A stretch of 64,000 nucleotides of DNA from Hemerocallis citrina (Eukaryota > Streptophyta > Magnoliopsida > Asparagales > Asphodelaceae), in contig JACEHZ010000372.1 in assembly GCA_017893485.1 (NCBI GenBank), positions 1,302,001 through 1,366,000 on the forward strand, written 5' to 3'. This document shows, piece after piece, positions 54,241 through 64,000 of the stretch. The notes beneath the pieces are model-generated. The model was not told the origin of the DNA and ran no database searches. It worked only from the letters and a program-made list of their open reading frames with translations. The translations under genes were made by a program, and so were the position numbers. Numbering within the stretch: the first letter of the stretch is position 1; each line of letters starts with the position of its first letter.

Positions 54241-54699
54241 TCCCGCCCTCCGGCGGACCCGAGGGGCTCTAAGATGGCGACTTCCTTCAGTTTGAGATGA
54301 GTGGGGTGGTCCTGTAACGGTCTTCGTTTGTTTTCTTGGGACGAAAATAGAAGGGTACGAATAAAGAATACTGTTCCTTCTTTGCTTCGGCTAGTAGTGT
54401 AGTGAACGATGGTGGTTTTTTAGGGAGAGTCCACCGATCCGCGAGGGGTCGAAGTGGGGCCCTAGGGAGAGTCCTCAGCTTGGATTCGGTTGGAGCCTAC
54501 CGAGGTGTTGGGGACGATACCGGAGTGAGGACTTAGGCGCCGATCTTATTATCTGGCGTTAGGATTGTAACAAAAAGAGACTTCTTTTGCATAAGGTAAG
54601 GAGGGCCGCTAAGATGGTCCTGTACATAAGAGTGTTTACACAAAAACGGGTCTACATTTAGCCAGGCTAGAGCCTATGTTTGTCCCTCGAGGAGTGTCA
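54241..54699. other. Tat2 spacer and pol deletion joint
   Basis: Homologous to the Tat1 spacer 8173-8590. On the minus strand the last residues and stop codon of integrase are recognisable near 54675-54740 (YLMTLLEGQT then stop), directly against protease sequence. The deletion joint lies near 54730-54750. Confidence 0.65.
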
Positions 54700-55325
54700 T
54701 TAGGTACTTGGCTTCGACGGGGGTCTCCTCCCGCTCGGTGTCAGTTTGGAAGCAGGGTCGTCCCTCTCAGGTTGGGACTCGACGGCGTCGAGGGAGAACA
54801 CACCTCCCCCGACGGTGGTCATGTAGCACGATTGCGCTGCTTCTTGGCTACCTCGGACGGTGCCGACTCCTTGCGGGGTGGGAAATTTGAGTTTCAGATG
54901 GTAAGCCGAAGGCACCGCTTGGAGGGAGCATAGTCCGGGTCGACCGAGTATGGCGTTGTAAGCCGCCTTGACGTTGACCACCATGAAGTCCATGGACTCG
55001 GTCCTCTTGACAGGAGCCGATCCTGCGGTAACGTCGAGGGTGACAATCCCTTCTATCAGGACAGGGATGCCGGAGAACCCATGCAAGGTGTATCCGGCCG
55101 GCTTGAGTTTGCCTTTAGGTAGCTTGAGATTCTCGAAGGCTTCGAGGAAAAGAATGTTAACCGAGCTGCCGTTGTCGACGAGGATTCGGCGAACTTCACA
55201 ATTAGCCATGTGGAGATTAATGACGAGGGCATCGCAGTGGGGCAGGCGAACGCCTTCGAGATCCTCTCCTGAGAAGGAGACCGGCATCGGTTATAGCTTG
55301 GGCGAGGGACTGTCGTGGACAGCAT
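54700..55325 (-). pseudogene. pol: Tat2 protease, remainder of pol deleted
   Basis: The aspartic protease region is nearly identical to that of Tat1, with the active-site motif ILVDNGSSVNILF (D-N-G, not D-T/S-G) and the downstream blocks MDFMVVNVKAAYNAILG and GLCSLQAVPSAYHLKLKF. After PASK the sequence jumps to the far C-terminal end of integrase, so roughly 3.2 kb covering RT, RNase H, archaeal RNase H and integrase are gone compared with Tat1. At the gag joint an A run (six As, against four in Tat1) throws gag and protease out of frame. A product could be made only by frameshifting. Confidence 0.85.
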
Positions 55326-56954
55326 TCACCTCCCGGATGAAGGCTTTTTTCGGGAAGTGTTTGAATCTCCTCCCATCGGCCCTCCGTGGACACAGTGCAA
55401 GATGAAGGGCGTATCTGTGGCTCCCTCGGAGTAGGGATCCCGACCCTGGATGTGGTTCGGGGTAGGGTTCGGAGGCGAGGACCTCCGGTTCCTAGTATCT
55501 CGTCGATCCCGCGGGACTTCTTGGGTGAATTCTCGGAGGTACCCCCTGGAGATGAGTTCCTTAATTTCGTCTTTCAGGGCCCGGCACTGGTCGGTTTCGT
55601 GCCCGTGATCTCTGTGGAAGCGGCAGTAGAAGCGTTGATCTCGATTCTTATTGTTATTAGATCGGGGGGGTAGTCGGACAATGCCTTTGTCTTCGATTTC
55701 TAAGAGGATGGCGGATACGTCATGCGTCAAGGGAGTGTACCTTTCGAAGCGGGGGACCGGCAGGACCTTCTTCACGGCCCCCGCGTCCCTCGGAGCTTTC
55801 TTTGGTGGTTCGACGGCTTCGACCTTTCGCTTTCCCTTCCCGATGGCCTCCCTGGTGTCTTCGGGGTTAAGGGCCTCTTCTGCCCTAATGTATTTCTCGA
55901 CCCGGTTGAGGAGATCGGGAAAGTCGATGGGGGGTTTCTTTGCCAGAGAAGCTTTCAGCTGTCCATGACGAACGTTGTGCCGAAAGGCCGCAGAGGCGAC
56001 GCCTGGATCAAGAGAGGAGACCGACCTCGCCTCCGTGGTAAATCTCCGAACGAACACTCTGAGGGATTCTCCCTCTATCTGCTTGAGCCCAAGTAAAGAA
56101 GCGCTAGTCCTCTCCGCCTTCCGGCTGGTGACGAAGTGGGCGAGGAAATTGCCTTCTAGTTGGTCGAAGGAGTAAATGGAGCCGGGGGTGAGTTTCGAAT
56201 ACCATTCACGAGCCGGACCCCGAAGCGTGGCGGGGAAGGCTCGGCATAGCAGGGGATCCGAGGCGCTGTGAATCATCATGAGGGTTTTGAAACCTTCCAT
56301 GTGATCAGCGGGATCTCCCTCGCCGTCGTAGGTCTCGAACTCAGGTGGTCGGAAATTCCTTGGTATTTCCGCTTGGAGGATGGGGGCGGAGAAGGGAGGT
56401 CGGACAGGTCTGTACCCCTGAGCCGCCCGTCGGTCGCCGTCTCCCATATGATCGAGGCGATCCTCCATTTCTTGGAGGCGTCTTAGGAGTATGTCATCGT
56501 CTTCTAGCTGGTTTGTGGAAGGGCGCGATGCGCTGGTCTCGACATCCGACCCTGTTTGGGAGCGGAGGGTTTCCACTCCGGGGGTCCGTCGGAGGGCCCC
56601 GAGAATTTCTCTCCGGAAGTCTTGGAACTCCTTGTGAGTGACGGGGGCTCCCTCGATCCGGTGTGGTCGGTCTGGAGGCTGCCTTCCGATGCGGCTGAGT
56701 GCCGATCTTTGTCCCTCGGGCGGCGGTCTTGGATGGTTCGGGGCCGGGTTGGAAGCGGCCCTTCGCCTGCTGTGGCTAATCTGTTGGTTGACGATTACTC
56801 CCCGTAGGTCGGGCTGGACTGTACGGGTGGCGCTCCGCCGGGATCCCTGATGGGAATCTCCGTGCCTTGATGCGCGTGGCCCGGCATTGGTGTTTGGTGG
56901 GGGTGTGTCCCGTCGGTTGACGGAGGAGGCGGCCCCCTTGCCCTTGGAGGCCAT
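55326..56954 (-). CDS. gag: Tat2 gag, open
   Basis: Start chosen at the ATG at 56954 (MASKGKG); the open frame extends upstream into the primer site but that is leader. About 540 codons without a stop. The N-terminal half is Arg/Pro-rich. The capsid domain (AEIPRNFRPPEFETYDGEGD, then FKTLMMIHSASDPLLCRAF) is very similar to Tat1. The Lys-rich segment and the C-x2-H-x4-H-x4-C knuckle (YCRFHRDHGHETDQC) are intact. This is the only complete-looking protein gene of the element on the sense strand. A Gag-only element of this type would depend on RT and integrase supplied by another copy. It ends shortly after an AAAAAA run, beyond which the protease frame begins. Confidence 0.85.
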   Translation of the reverse strand: MASKGKGAASSVNRRDTPPPNTNAGPRASRHGDSHQGSRRSATRTVQPDLRGVIVNQQISHSRRRAASNPAPNHPRPPPEGQRSALSRIGRQPPDRPHRIEGAPVTHKEFQDFRREILGALRRTPGVETLRSQTGSDVETSASRPSTNQLEDDDILLRRLQEMEDRLDHMGDGDRRAAQGYRPVRPPFSAPILQAEIPRNFRPPEFETYDGEGDPADHMEGFKTLMMIHSASDPLLCRAFPATLRGPAREWYSKLTPGSIYSFDQLEGNFLAHFVTSRKAERTSASLLGLKQIEGESLRVFVRRFTTEARSVSSLDPGVASAAFRHNVRHGQLKASLAKKPPIDFPDLLNRVEKYIRAEEALNPEDTREAIGKGKRKVEAVEPPKKAPRDAGAVKKVLPVPRFERYTPLTHDVSAILLEIEDKGIVRLPPRSNNNKNRDQRFYCRFHRDHGHETDQCRALKDEIKELISRGYLREFTQEVPRDRRDTRNRRSSPPNPTPNHIQGRDPYSEGATDTPFILHCVHGGPMGGDSNTSRKKPSSGR

Positions 56955-57012
56955 GAGAGTTCGGCTGTCGAGGTCGCTCGATGGTCGGGCTCGGGTCGGC
57001 TTCTGAAGCAAA

Positions 57013-57034
57013 GTTCCCACAGACGGCGCCAACC
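57013..57034 (-). promoter_or_regulatory. Tat2 primer binding site region
   Basis: On the minus strand GGTTGGCGCCGTCTGTGGGA follows the 5' LTR directly, one base different from Tat1. Confidence 0.75.
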
Positions 57035-57796
57035 TGATGCGGTTTATTTCTGGGAGACGTGTGGATGCACCAGGTGTGAGTTCGGACTCAATTTGTATTT
57101 GAAGGAGAATGCTGCTCGTCTGACGACCCTTGGCTGACCGGGCGGAACCTGTGGCGACCTCGGGGTGATTCGGAGATCTGGGCTCGGATCAGAGGATTCG
57201 GATCCGAGGTCTTGTGTACCTGCAGACGGTCCTGAAACACCGGGGTTTGTCCCGGTGGCGGACCCTCCGACGATCTAGTCAGTCTCTGTGAGAGAGTAGC
57301 AATAACTAGGTGAATTTAAGTGAAAAAAGATTGATTACCTCAAAAGGTGGGTGAGGGTCTAGTATTTATAGAGAATCCCAACCGGGTTTGGTTCCGCTTG
57401 GGGGTCGGATCTGGACCCGAAAGCCCATGGGCCTGACGTGGCAGAAGGCCCAGGGGGTTTAGGGCAGACGTGGCAATACCAGGAGCGGTATAGAGCTGAC
57501 ATGGCTGATCGTGGGTCTTCTGTGCTTCTGGGAGAATCGAAGGGCCTAGGCTGTGCCAGGTCATCCCCCTGCTTCGCCAGAGAGGGGGGACGGCCCGTGG
57601 GGCTGTCACGGATCGGAGGCCGAGGACCGCTGAAGCTCGTCGGATACGAGGAGGCCAGTTCTGCGGGGGTGAATGTGAGGTTCGGCGCCGACCCTGCGGT
57701 GGTTCGAAGCCGAACTAGATTGCTATTTTTACCTTTCTTGAATGAGAGTTGTATTGGGCCCTGGTAGGGCCTCCAGGCCATTTTTACCCTGCCACA
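57035..57796 (-). repeat. Tat2 5' LTR
   Basis: 762 bp, followed on its outer side by TSD AATAT. TATA box near 57361-57370 on the minus strand. Confidence 0.95.
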
Positions 57797-58008
57797 AATA
57801 TAATATATAATAATTATTATAATGGAAGAGTTGGAGTTGTAAATCTACCTACTTACGTGCAACTCCAACTCTCCCATTATATTCTTCACATTTACTTTTA
57901 AAAATATATAATCATATTTATTAAGACATGCATCGCACGTGTAAATTGGATTTTTCACTTTAATTTTTTTAAAAAATTAATACTTGCGTCGCACGTGTAT
58001 GTTACTAG

Positions 58009-58510
58009 TTTTCCTTAGTTCTAGAGGTATCTTCTCTCCGTTCTCCAAGATTATTTAGAAATGCAGTGTTCCTCTTAAGGTCAAAATTCTATCGTGGTTG
58101 GTTATTCATAATAAACTTTTCACTGTTGAAATCCTCAACAAAAAAATATCGCAATTGGCCAAAAATGTGTTTAATGCAACACCAAACACGAGGATGTCAA
58201 ACACTTAATTATTAATTGCCCGTTCATTCTCCCCTTATGGTCCATCTGCAAAATGGCTTGGCACGTTCATGGTAAATCGAGCTCTGTGTCCTCTTGGTGG
58301 GGACATTGGAGATCCTAGCGTGTCAAGGAATCTTTTCTTGTCTCGTGGGATTTAACTATAATTGTTCTGATTTAGATTATTTGGAAAGAAAGAAATAATA
58401 GGATATTCACCAATAATTATCGCCCTATTAACTGCTTAATAGATGATCTTCTGTTCTACAATAACTTCTGGGCTAGCGTTTTCCCTCATTCTAAAGCTTC
58501 TAAGTTGCAT
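58009..58510 (+). pseudogene. LINE (L1-type) ORF2 C-terminus, part right of the Helitron
   Basis: Continues the frame from 48143. It shows the zinc-binding-in-RT region: KCSVPLKVKILSWLVIHNK and LFTVEILNKK near the start, and further on a tract with IIWKERNNRIF (about 58375-58405), the classic end of plant LINE ORF2. A TAG near 58052 replaces a Trp codon, and further frameshifts and stops follow. It is a dead 3' remnant. The RT and endonuclease domains are not in the window. Confidence 0.8.
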
Positions 58511-59687
58511 TTAAATCATCTTCACATTGTTGTTTCCTCTTATTCCCAGCTAGGATTTACTTCTTCCACCCCTTAATTTATTTTCTTTCTTTCCTGACGC
58601 TCTATTTTTTTCCTTCGCATATATGATTTGTTGTGACTCTCTGAGTGCGTTTTGGGATTTCCCCTCTTCTTACCTGTTCTGTTGTGTTCAGGTGGTGGCC
58701 ACTGTTGATGGTAAGGCATATTTTGTCTGCTTACTAGCACCTTCTATTTTGTACTGTTTTATTACTGCTGCTTTTATTTCTTATCTTATCCCTTTACTGT
58801 GATCACCTGTGTTCCTTTTGTTAGTTTAGTTTCCTATTTTCTAAATTTACCTTATGTTACTTTATATTATTACTGTTGCTTTTCCCTCTGATTCTTTTTT
58901 TGCGATCATATTCTCGCATTGTGTGTTTTGGTAGTCTGCTCCTTTTTGTTGTTGAGTAGGTGTTCTGCTTATGACTTCTGCCTCTTCTGCTGCCCTTTGG
59001 CTGCTGGTGCCTCTTGCGCAGTTGGGGTTTCTGTTGCTTGTTGTGGCTTTTCGAGTCCTGATGGCTTCCTCTTTTGTATTATGATATCTTATTCTGCGTA
59101 TTGTATTGCTTCATCCTCGTGTGTGTATTGATATGCTTTATTTATTGCTGCCATTTTCTTATTATCGAGTTTTCCCTTCTCAGGCCATCTATGGCTAGAG
59201 TATTTTATGATTGTATTTCGCTTGGCTATTTCTTGTTGCTCCTCCTTTTTTATTACTGTGTAGAGTACGGATTTTGCCGTGTTTGATTGCTTCCCGTAGC
59301 ATTGCTCTATTCAATTTTTCTTTGCAGTAGGCTTTGGGTCTTTTGGGCTCCTTGCTTCGATCTTGCTGCGTACTTCGGTTGCTCCTCGTCTTTTTTGGGT
59401 ATGTTTTGGGATTGCTTTGATGTTGTCTTTTAGGTGGATGTCAGCTCGGTCTCTGCTTATCTTGCGTTAGTTCAAAGAAAAATGAATTAATACTATTCTG
59501 TTTGTTCAGCGCAGACTGCTTATCTGCTTGTATTTCTTTCCTGCTGTTTATTTTTTCGTATAATTTCTTTCAATTTTGTCTCTTGTAAACTAGTCGTTCA
59601 TTTGTGGCTTACTCTTCTTATTTATATATTTTTATAAGACTGTATTCATTTAAAAAAAATAAAAACAAAACAAAACAAAACAAAAAA
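58511..59687 (+). other. LINE 3' untranslated region and A-rich tail
   Basis: T-rich sequence of about 1.1 kb that ends in TTCATTTAAAAAAAATAAAA and several AAAAC units (59648-59687), as expected for the 3' end of a LINE. Two small plus frames at 58919-59286 are rich in Cys, Phe and Leu because of base composition and are not credible genes. The target-site duplication was not identified. Confidence 0.6.
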
Positions 59688-61345
59688 TTGTTAACTGTAG
59701 GTAATATTGTCTTCCTTTCATACACTTAATATGCCCTCTTAAGCATAGGATTTCATACAGGTAAGCCTACCCCACCATCAAAATCGAAACCTTTTCTCCC
59801 CAGCCAAGTCATGCTCTCAAATACTTTAAAAAAACATTGCTACACCCCCCATTATCAAATCCACTATCTTTTTTTTCACAGAGACCCCTTACAATTATTT
59901 AAATTACACATTTGTTTTTTTTATAATTTACTAATTTTATATTAGTTATTCGTTCAACTCCCAAAGTGAATAATCAATATCTCGATTATAACATCATATA
60001 GACTCTAAATAATTTTACTGCATCTGTTATCTTATTCTATTCTAAATTATTTAATATAAAATTTTCTCTAAAATTGATTCAATGATTATAATTTTCATAA
60101 TGTTATACTGAACTCTTAAATTGATTATTTTTTATTACTTTAAAATTAATCGAGAGACTAATATAAAATTAGCAAATTATGAATGACTAATTTAAAATCT
60201 GAATATGTGTTAGGGATCTGTGGGGAAAATGCTTTAAAAAAAACAACTTTACTACTATTTCCATACCGGTCCCTCCAAAGGATCCTTCAAGAATCCCATC
60301 AGAATCCCAAATTGTATATACCCATCACCTTCATGCTTACATCATCTCATATAGTCTTCCCCCACCACCCCTATGAATTGACACCTCTACCCCTCTTCAC
60401 TTATGCTTTCTCATACAAATAAATCCAATCCTATATAGGATATGGAAAATTCATATCCCCATGAATACAAATATGGATTCGGATATCAAATTTTAAAAAT
60501 GACTCAAATTCAGATACAGGTTTAGATATGTACACAAAAAAAAGGACAAATACAGTATCCACATAATATAACATGTTTATATTTATTTGTGTTTATATAT
60601 ATAATATGATATTATAGGTTATATGTTAAGTATATATACAGAAGGATATTGTTATAGTAATGTGTATTTTTCACTTCACTAATGAGTAGGTACTTGAGAC
60701 ATTTTGAGAATTATTTCACTTAGTGACTTTAATTATTCACTTTATTTGGTTTCTCAAATTAAAACAAGTCTTAATTTAAAAGTTTTCTCAATTTCCTTAA
60801 TTTTCCAATTTGCCCATTCTCCAACTCCAAGTATTCTACACTGTACTAGCACCTCATCTTCGATCCAATATCCTCTCCGACATTTCTCGCCAACCTTTTC
60901 TTCGACATCCGCTCTCAACTCTTAAATGTCAAAACTCTCAACGCTACTTCGCGTAACTCCTTAATAACGCCTCCACCTTCCCCGACCTTTATAGGAGTTG
61001 TCATGCTTATTAAATAAAATTTTCCTAACTTCTTTGTTGTGCCGATTTCTTATTTGTAATTAGATGTGAACATTGTTACTCGTATGTTATCCAAATCCGG
61101 TTTAATGATATACATATTTGAGTACTAATAAAAAGAAAAAAATATAGATAAAAGTATATGTTTGATGTCTGAAGTTGTATCCATATTTGACAGATTGTAT
61201 CAAATTTTGAATCCGTATCCAAAATATGCGAATATAATTTTTTTTCTTATTATATATGTATCTGTATTCAAATTGTCTTTGAAATACGAATACGGATGTT
61301 GGTATCAATATCCGATCTGAAAGCATCGTTGGCCTTTAGTATTAG
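59688..61345. other. AT-rich intergenic DNA, no gene seen
   Basis: No coding region is supported. Blocks near 60440-60530 (CATGAATACAAATATGGATT, ATTCGGATATC) reappear inverted near 61195-61320 (GAATCCGTATCC, AATACGGATGTTGG), suggesting a decayed element with inverted ends of about 0.9 kb. Confidence 0.35.
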
Positions 61346-61935
61346 AGCATCCACAATGGTTTCTTATTTTCTCATATTTGCCATATTTTGAGAAACCAAG
61401 GCTTGCAACGGTTTCTGATTTTACCATATTTTGAGAAACAATGAACAGTTGATTTTCATATTTGAGAAACGAAATGAGGATTCTCAAAATATAAGGACCG
61501 TCCCAATTTTTTTTTAATCTCATCAGACGAAACAAGTTGTTTCGTCCCAAATTTTTTATAATTTTTTTTGTAAAAAAAGTATCGACAGAACAAGTTGTTC
61601 CGTCCAAAAAAAAAAAAAAAAAAAATCGACAAACGGGACAACATGTCTCGTTTGAGATGAAGCTGTCACTTTCAACAAGCTTAAACCCATTAATTAACAC
61701 ACTAATTACTTTTAGGATGTATTTAACAAAGATTTAGTATTATTTTAATCAATAATCAGTTAACTAATTATTATTTAATAACTAACACTAATTTAATTTT
61801 ATTAAAAATTTAAAAAATACTCTTGGATGGAACAACATGTTCCGTTCTATAAAAAAAAAATCCTTCTTAAAATTTGAAAAACTAACCGGTCGTGCCGATT
61901 TCTTATTTTACCAATTATTATTTTGCCATTTTGCT
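61346..61935. repeat. Tourist-like remnant with a third palindrome type
   Basis: Starts GAGCATCCACAATGG after TTA (61343-61345), the same terminus style as 21914 and 47044. It contains palindromes around GACGAAACAAGTTGTTTCGTC-like and AACAAGTTGTTCCGTC-like sequence near 61525, 61585, 61635 and 61830, again beside A or T runs. The matching right terminal repeat was not found, so the right limit is arbitrary. Confidence 0.5.
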
Positions 61936-62734
61936 AAAAAATGGAAAACACACAATTATTAAGAAGAATTTAGTCTGAGCCTACCATTCAGGATTTCAGG
62001 GTAAAGTAGGAATCTGCACCAAATGGTGGGCCCCACAAAAGCTAAGATTCTATCATTGCCCTGAAAAATACACAGGGTAATTCACATAACAAACCCTCCC
62101 AGTACAGACTCCTATCACCAGGATTCGGCAGAAGATTCTTGTTGGAAAGAACAAGAAGAAAAGAAGAAAAAAAAAAAGCTCAATTTTGACACTCAGAGGG
62201 TCAGTTTTTTATTCTGAGGGTACCACTGTTTTCTTCTTCCTTTGCTAAGCCTAATATTTTGGTATTGGAATCATATTCCTTTTTCTATGTAAGTTTAATT
62301 TCCTTTTTCATTTGTTCTCTTTCTCTTGCAAGTTGGGGTTTGTCTATAGCTTCTTGGTGGTCCTAGTGATTTAGATGTGTAGTAGTATGTGATGATTCTT
62401 TCATTAAAAATTTAATCACAGATTAATTACTACCCTATTTGTTATATAATTTTTTTTCCTTCTTCTTCTAAATGTTGTATGATGTTCCCAACTTTGACTA
62501 AAAACCTTAAAAGAAAGTACACAAGATGAGGAGGTATTGGTATTGATTGCGTAAGCCTAGTTTTGTGCATGCCTACAACGGCGAACAATTCTCTTGGGTT
62601 TTCCCACTGTATCGCTTTTGTTTATCAATCGCAATTGGAAGTATTACAATTATAATTACCGTTACAAGTTACAGTTAACAATTTTTTTCGGGTTTCTTGA
62701 AATAGACGAGCCTGTGAAGGGAGGAGATTCAAGA
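61936..62734 (+). promoter_or_regulatory. Probable promoter and 5' leader of the NLP gene
   Basis: The last stretch before the NLP start. A purine-rich GAAGAAAAGAAG stretch near 62150-62180, followed by CT-rich sequence, resembles plant transcription start regions. No clear TATA box. A leader intron is possible: plant-style GT donors lie near 62288, but I cannot place its ends. Confidence 0.4.
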
Positions 62735-63523
62735 ATGGAGGAAGCTGGCTCTACGTCTCCTGAGGGTTCTTTGGAGAGAGCCATATCGGATTCGGAGGTC
62801 GATTTCGATCTCTTGGAAGAGTTTCTAGCAGGGGATTGCTGGATAAAGCCACCACCCAATTACGCCGATTTCCTTCAACCGAGTACGTCCTCTTCCACCA
62901 ACCCTTTTAGCCCGTCGCCCTTGTTCCCCCTTTTCGATGTTAGTCATAGCCCAATTCAAATAGAAACTGATAATAAACAAGAAGCTGAAGAGAGACCAGT
63001 GCCTACTAGTGATAGCCTAGTAGGAAGTGAGCTTCCTGCCACTAGCATTTCACTTTATCAGAGACTATGTCATGCTCTTAGATACATTAAAGACACACAG
63101 AAGGAGGGTGATGTACTTGTTCAGCTATGGGTGCCTATTAAGAAAGAAGGCAAACTTGTTCTTACTACTTGCGGGCAGCCGTATTTGTTTGATCCTAACT
63201 CAGAGGGGCTTGCTAGTTATAGGTCAGTTTCGATGGCATATCAGTTCCCGGCTGAGGCTGATAAGGACTCGGAGGAGATATTAGGATTGCCGGGCCGGGT
63301 GTTTATTGGGAAGCTACCGGAATGGACACCAGATGTTCGATATTTCAGCAATGAAGAGTATGCTCGTGTTGATCAGGCTCAGAGATACAATGTTCAAGGG
63401 TCTATTGCGCTTCCTGTATTCGAGCAAGATAGGCAGTCTTGCATTGGAGTCATAGAGGTTGTGTTAACTACCCAGAAGGTCAACTATGGTTCGGATCTTG
63501 AGAACATCTGCAATGCTCTTCAG
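62735..63523 (+). CDS. NLP: NIN-like protein (NLP) transcription factor, first coding exon
   Basis: NLPs are nuclear RWP-RK/PB1 transcription factors that switch on nitrate-response genes; the N-terminal half senses or relays the nitrate signal. The start is the ATG at 62735 (MEEAGSTSPEG). In-frame sequence upstream (from 62594) lacks similarity and is taken as leader. About 263 codons lie in this exon. An acidic, low-complexity N-terminus (DFDLLEEFLAGDCW) is followed by the conserved NLP GAF-like region from residue ~105: LWVPIKKEGKLVLTT, GQPYLFDP, LGLPGRVFIGKLPEWTPDV, GSIALPVFEQDRQSCIGVIE. The wording is closer to the NLP1-5/NIN group than to NLP6/7 or NLP8/9 (judged from memory). The exon ends ATGCTCTTCAG/GTATGTC at 63523. 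No stop or frameshift. RWP-RK and PB1 lie outside the window. Confidence 0.9.
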
Positions 63524-64000
63524 GTATGTCTCAACCCAAACTGTCAAAGCTTAGTAATTGTATATGACATTGATGAGACCCAGACTTGTGGGCTTTTTCC
63601 CCTTACCAGTTCTTAGTATTATGCGAACATTTGCTAAGAAAATTTTTTTTTGACGACAATTTAAAATCATAATTTCTTTGAAATTTATTATTGTCACATC
63701 TTTCCCTTTAAGTCTTCATAATATCCATATTTTCTATGTAATTGTAAGATATAGCTTAGTCCTAATTTTAACTAAACGATAATTGATGCTGCTTTTTTTC
63801 GGGTGTGGGAGCAACAAAGAGTGAGTTCTTGCTGAAGAGGAAACTCAGATCTCAGCTGTAGATTTTGTTACAAAATTTTGTTTACAAATATCGTTTGCAA
63901 TAAAACCAAGTATGATTGAGAGGTACAAAATCGGAGAAGAAGAAGAAGAAGATGGAGAAAACCAACAAATAAAAAGAAAATAAATAACAAAATTACAAAC
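63524..64000 (+). other. First coding intron of the NLP gene (continues beyond the window)
   Basis: Begins GTATGTCTC. No sequence encoding the expected next NLP segment is visible before the window ends, so the intron is at least 477 bp. An A/G-rich GAAGAAGAAGAAG stretch lies near 63935. Confidence 0.7.

Larger units (their letters stand above)
48348..57801 (-). mobile_element. Tat2: internally deleted Tat-lineage LTR retrotransposon
   Basis: The element proper is 48353-57796 (9,444 bp), minus strand, with a perfect TSD, AATAT, at 48348-48352 and 57797-57801. Both LTRs are 762 bp and differ at about nine sites by eye, all transitions (1.2 percent), so it is younger than Tat1. It keeps gag, protease, the antisense gene and the minisatellite, but RT, both RNase H domains and nearly all of integrase are missing. 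The LTRs are related to those of Tat1 but clearly a different subfamily. Confidence 0.95.
48144..58008 (+). mobile_element. Helitron inserted in the LINE and itself split by Tat2
   Basis: The 5' end TCTCTAATATCTAATATTAT begins at 48144 after host A. The 3' end TTACTAG stops at 58008 before host T, with the hairpin-like block GCGTCGCACGTGT just upstream. Without Tat2 it is only about 415 bp. TATC-type microsatellite sequence lies at 48321-48347, next to the Tat2 insertion site. Removing 48144-58008 restores the LINE frame, which fixes both ends. Confidence 0.8.

Noticed and set aside
58919..59286. Plus-strand frames rich in Cys and Phe
   Set aside because: They lie in the T-rich 3' untranslated region of the LINE; composition explains them.

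Overview
The window is nuclear DNA of a flowering plant, almost certainly a eudicot. It has GT-AG introns, plant-only families (an NLP transcription factor, a plant mobile domain, a plastid-type cyclophilin), plastid 16S rRNA sequence and many nested plant transposons. Only one host gene looks intact: the 5' part of a NIN-like protein (NLP) gene at the right edge (62735 to beyond 64000). Most of the rest is layered mobile DNA, and several layers can be proved from target-site duplications (TSDs) or from a reading frame that continues when an insertion is removed.

Left block (1-17716): a Mutator-like element with a minus-strand MURA-type transposase (14548-17190) and a convergent plant mobile domain gene (230-1029), with two arrays of short palindromes. 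It is split by a 12.5-kb Ty3/gypsy Tat-lineage retrotransposon, here called Tat1 (1875-14347, TSD CCTAT). Tat1 carries gag, pol with two RNase H domains, an antisense gene and an 88-bp minisatellite. Its protein genes are broken.

Middle block (17717-41904): an old minus-strand Ty1/copia element (LTR 18622-18915, RT remnant near 22500-23019) holding a Tourist-like element. Next is a young Ty3/gypsy chromovirus of Tekay/Del type (24753-35231, TSD TAAAC, 2,759-bp LTRs), with a likely intron between gag and pol. A related copia solo-type LTR (36340-36618) and a gag-only copia element (36894-39834) follow. The right LTR of the latter is fused to plastid 16S rDNA, and that fusion is tandemly duplicated (to 41247). 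A hAT MITE (41695-41896, TSD GGTGAAAT) closes the block.

Right block (42368-59687): a cluster of non-autonomous Helitrons. One (42368-44623) carries an intron-containing fragment of a chloroplast cyclophilin gene. Others (44725-45915) are nested and contain a Mutator-type MITE. A Helitron at 48144-58008 sits inside a LINE, and inside that Helitron sits a second Tat element (Tat2, 48353-57796, minus strand, TSD AATAT). Tat2 has lost RT, RNase H and most of integrase but keeps a four-exon antisense gene with one premature stop.

How the parts relate: Tat1 and Tat2 are two subfamilies of one lineage, and comparing them separates family traits (antisense gene, 88-bp repeat, D-N-G protease motif) from copy-specific damage. 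A second theme is arrays of 19-24-bp palindromes in several unrelated elements. All comparisons were done by eye and counts are approximate.
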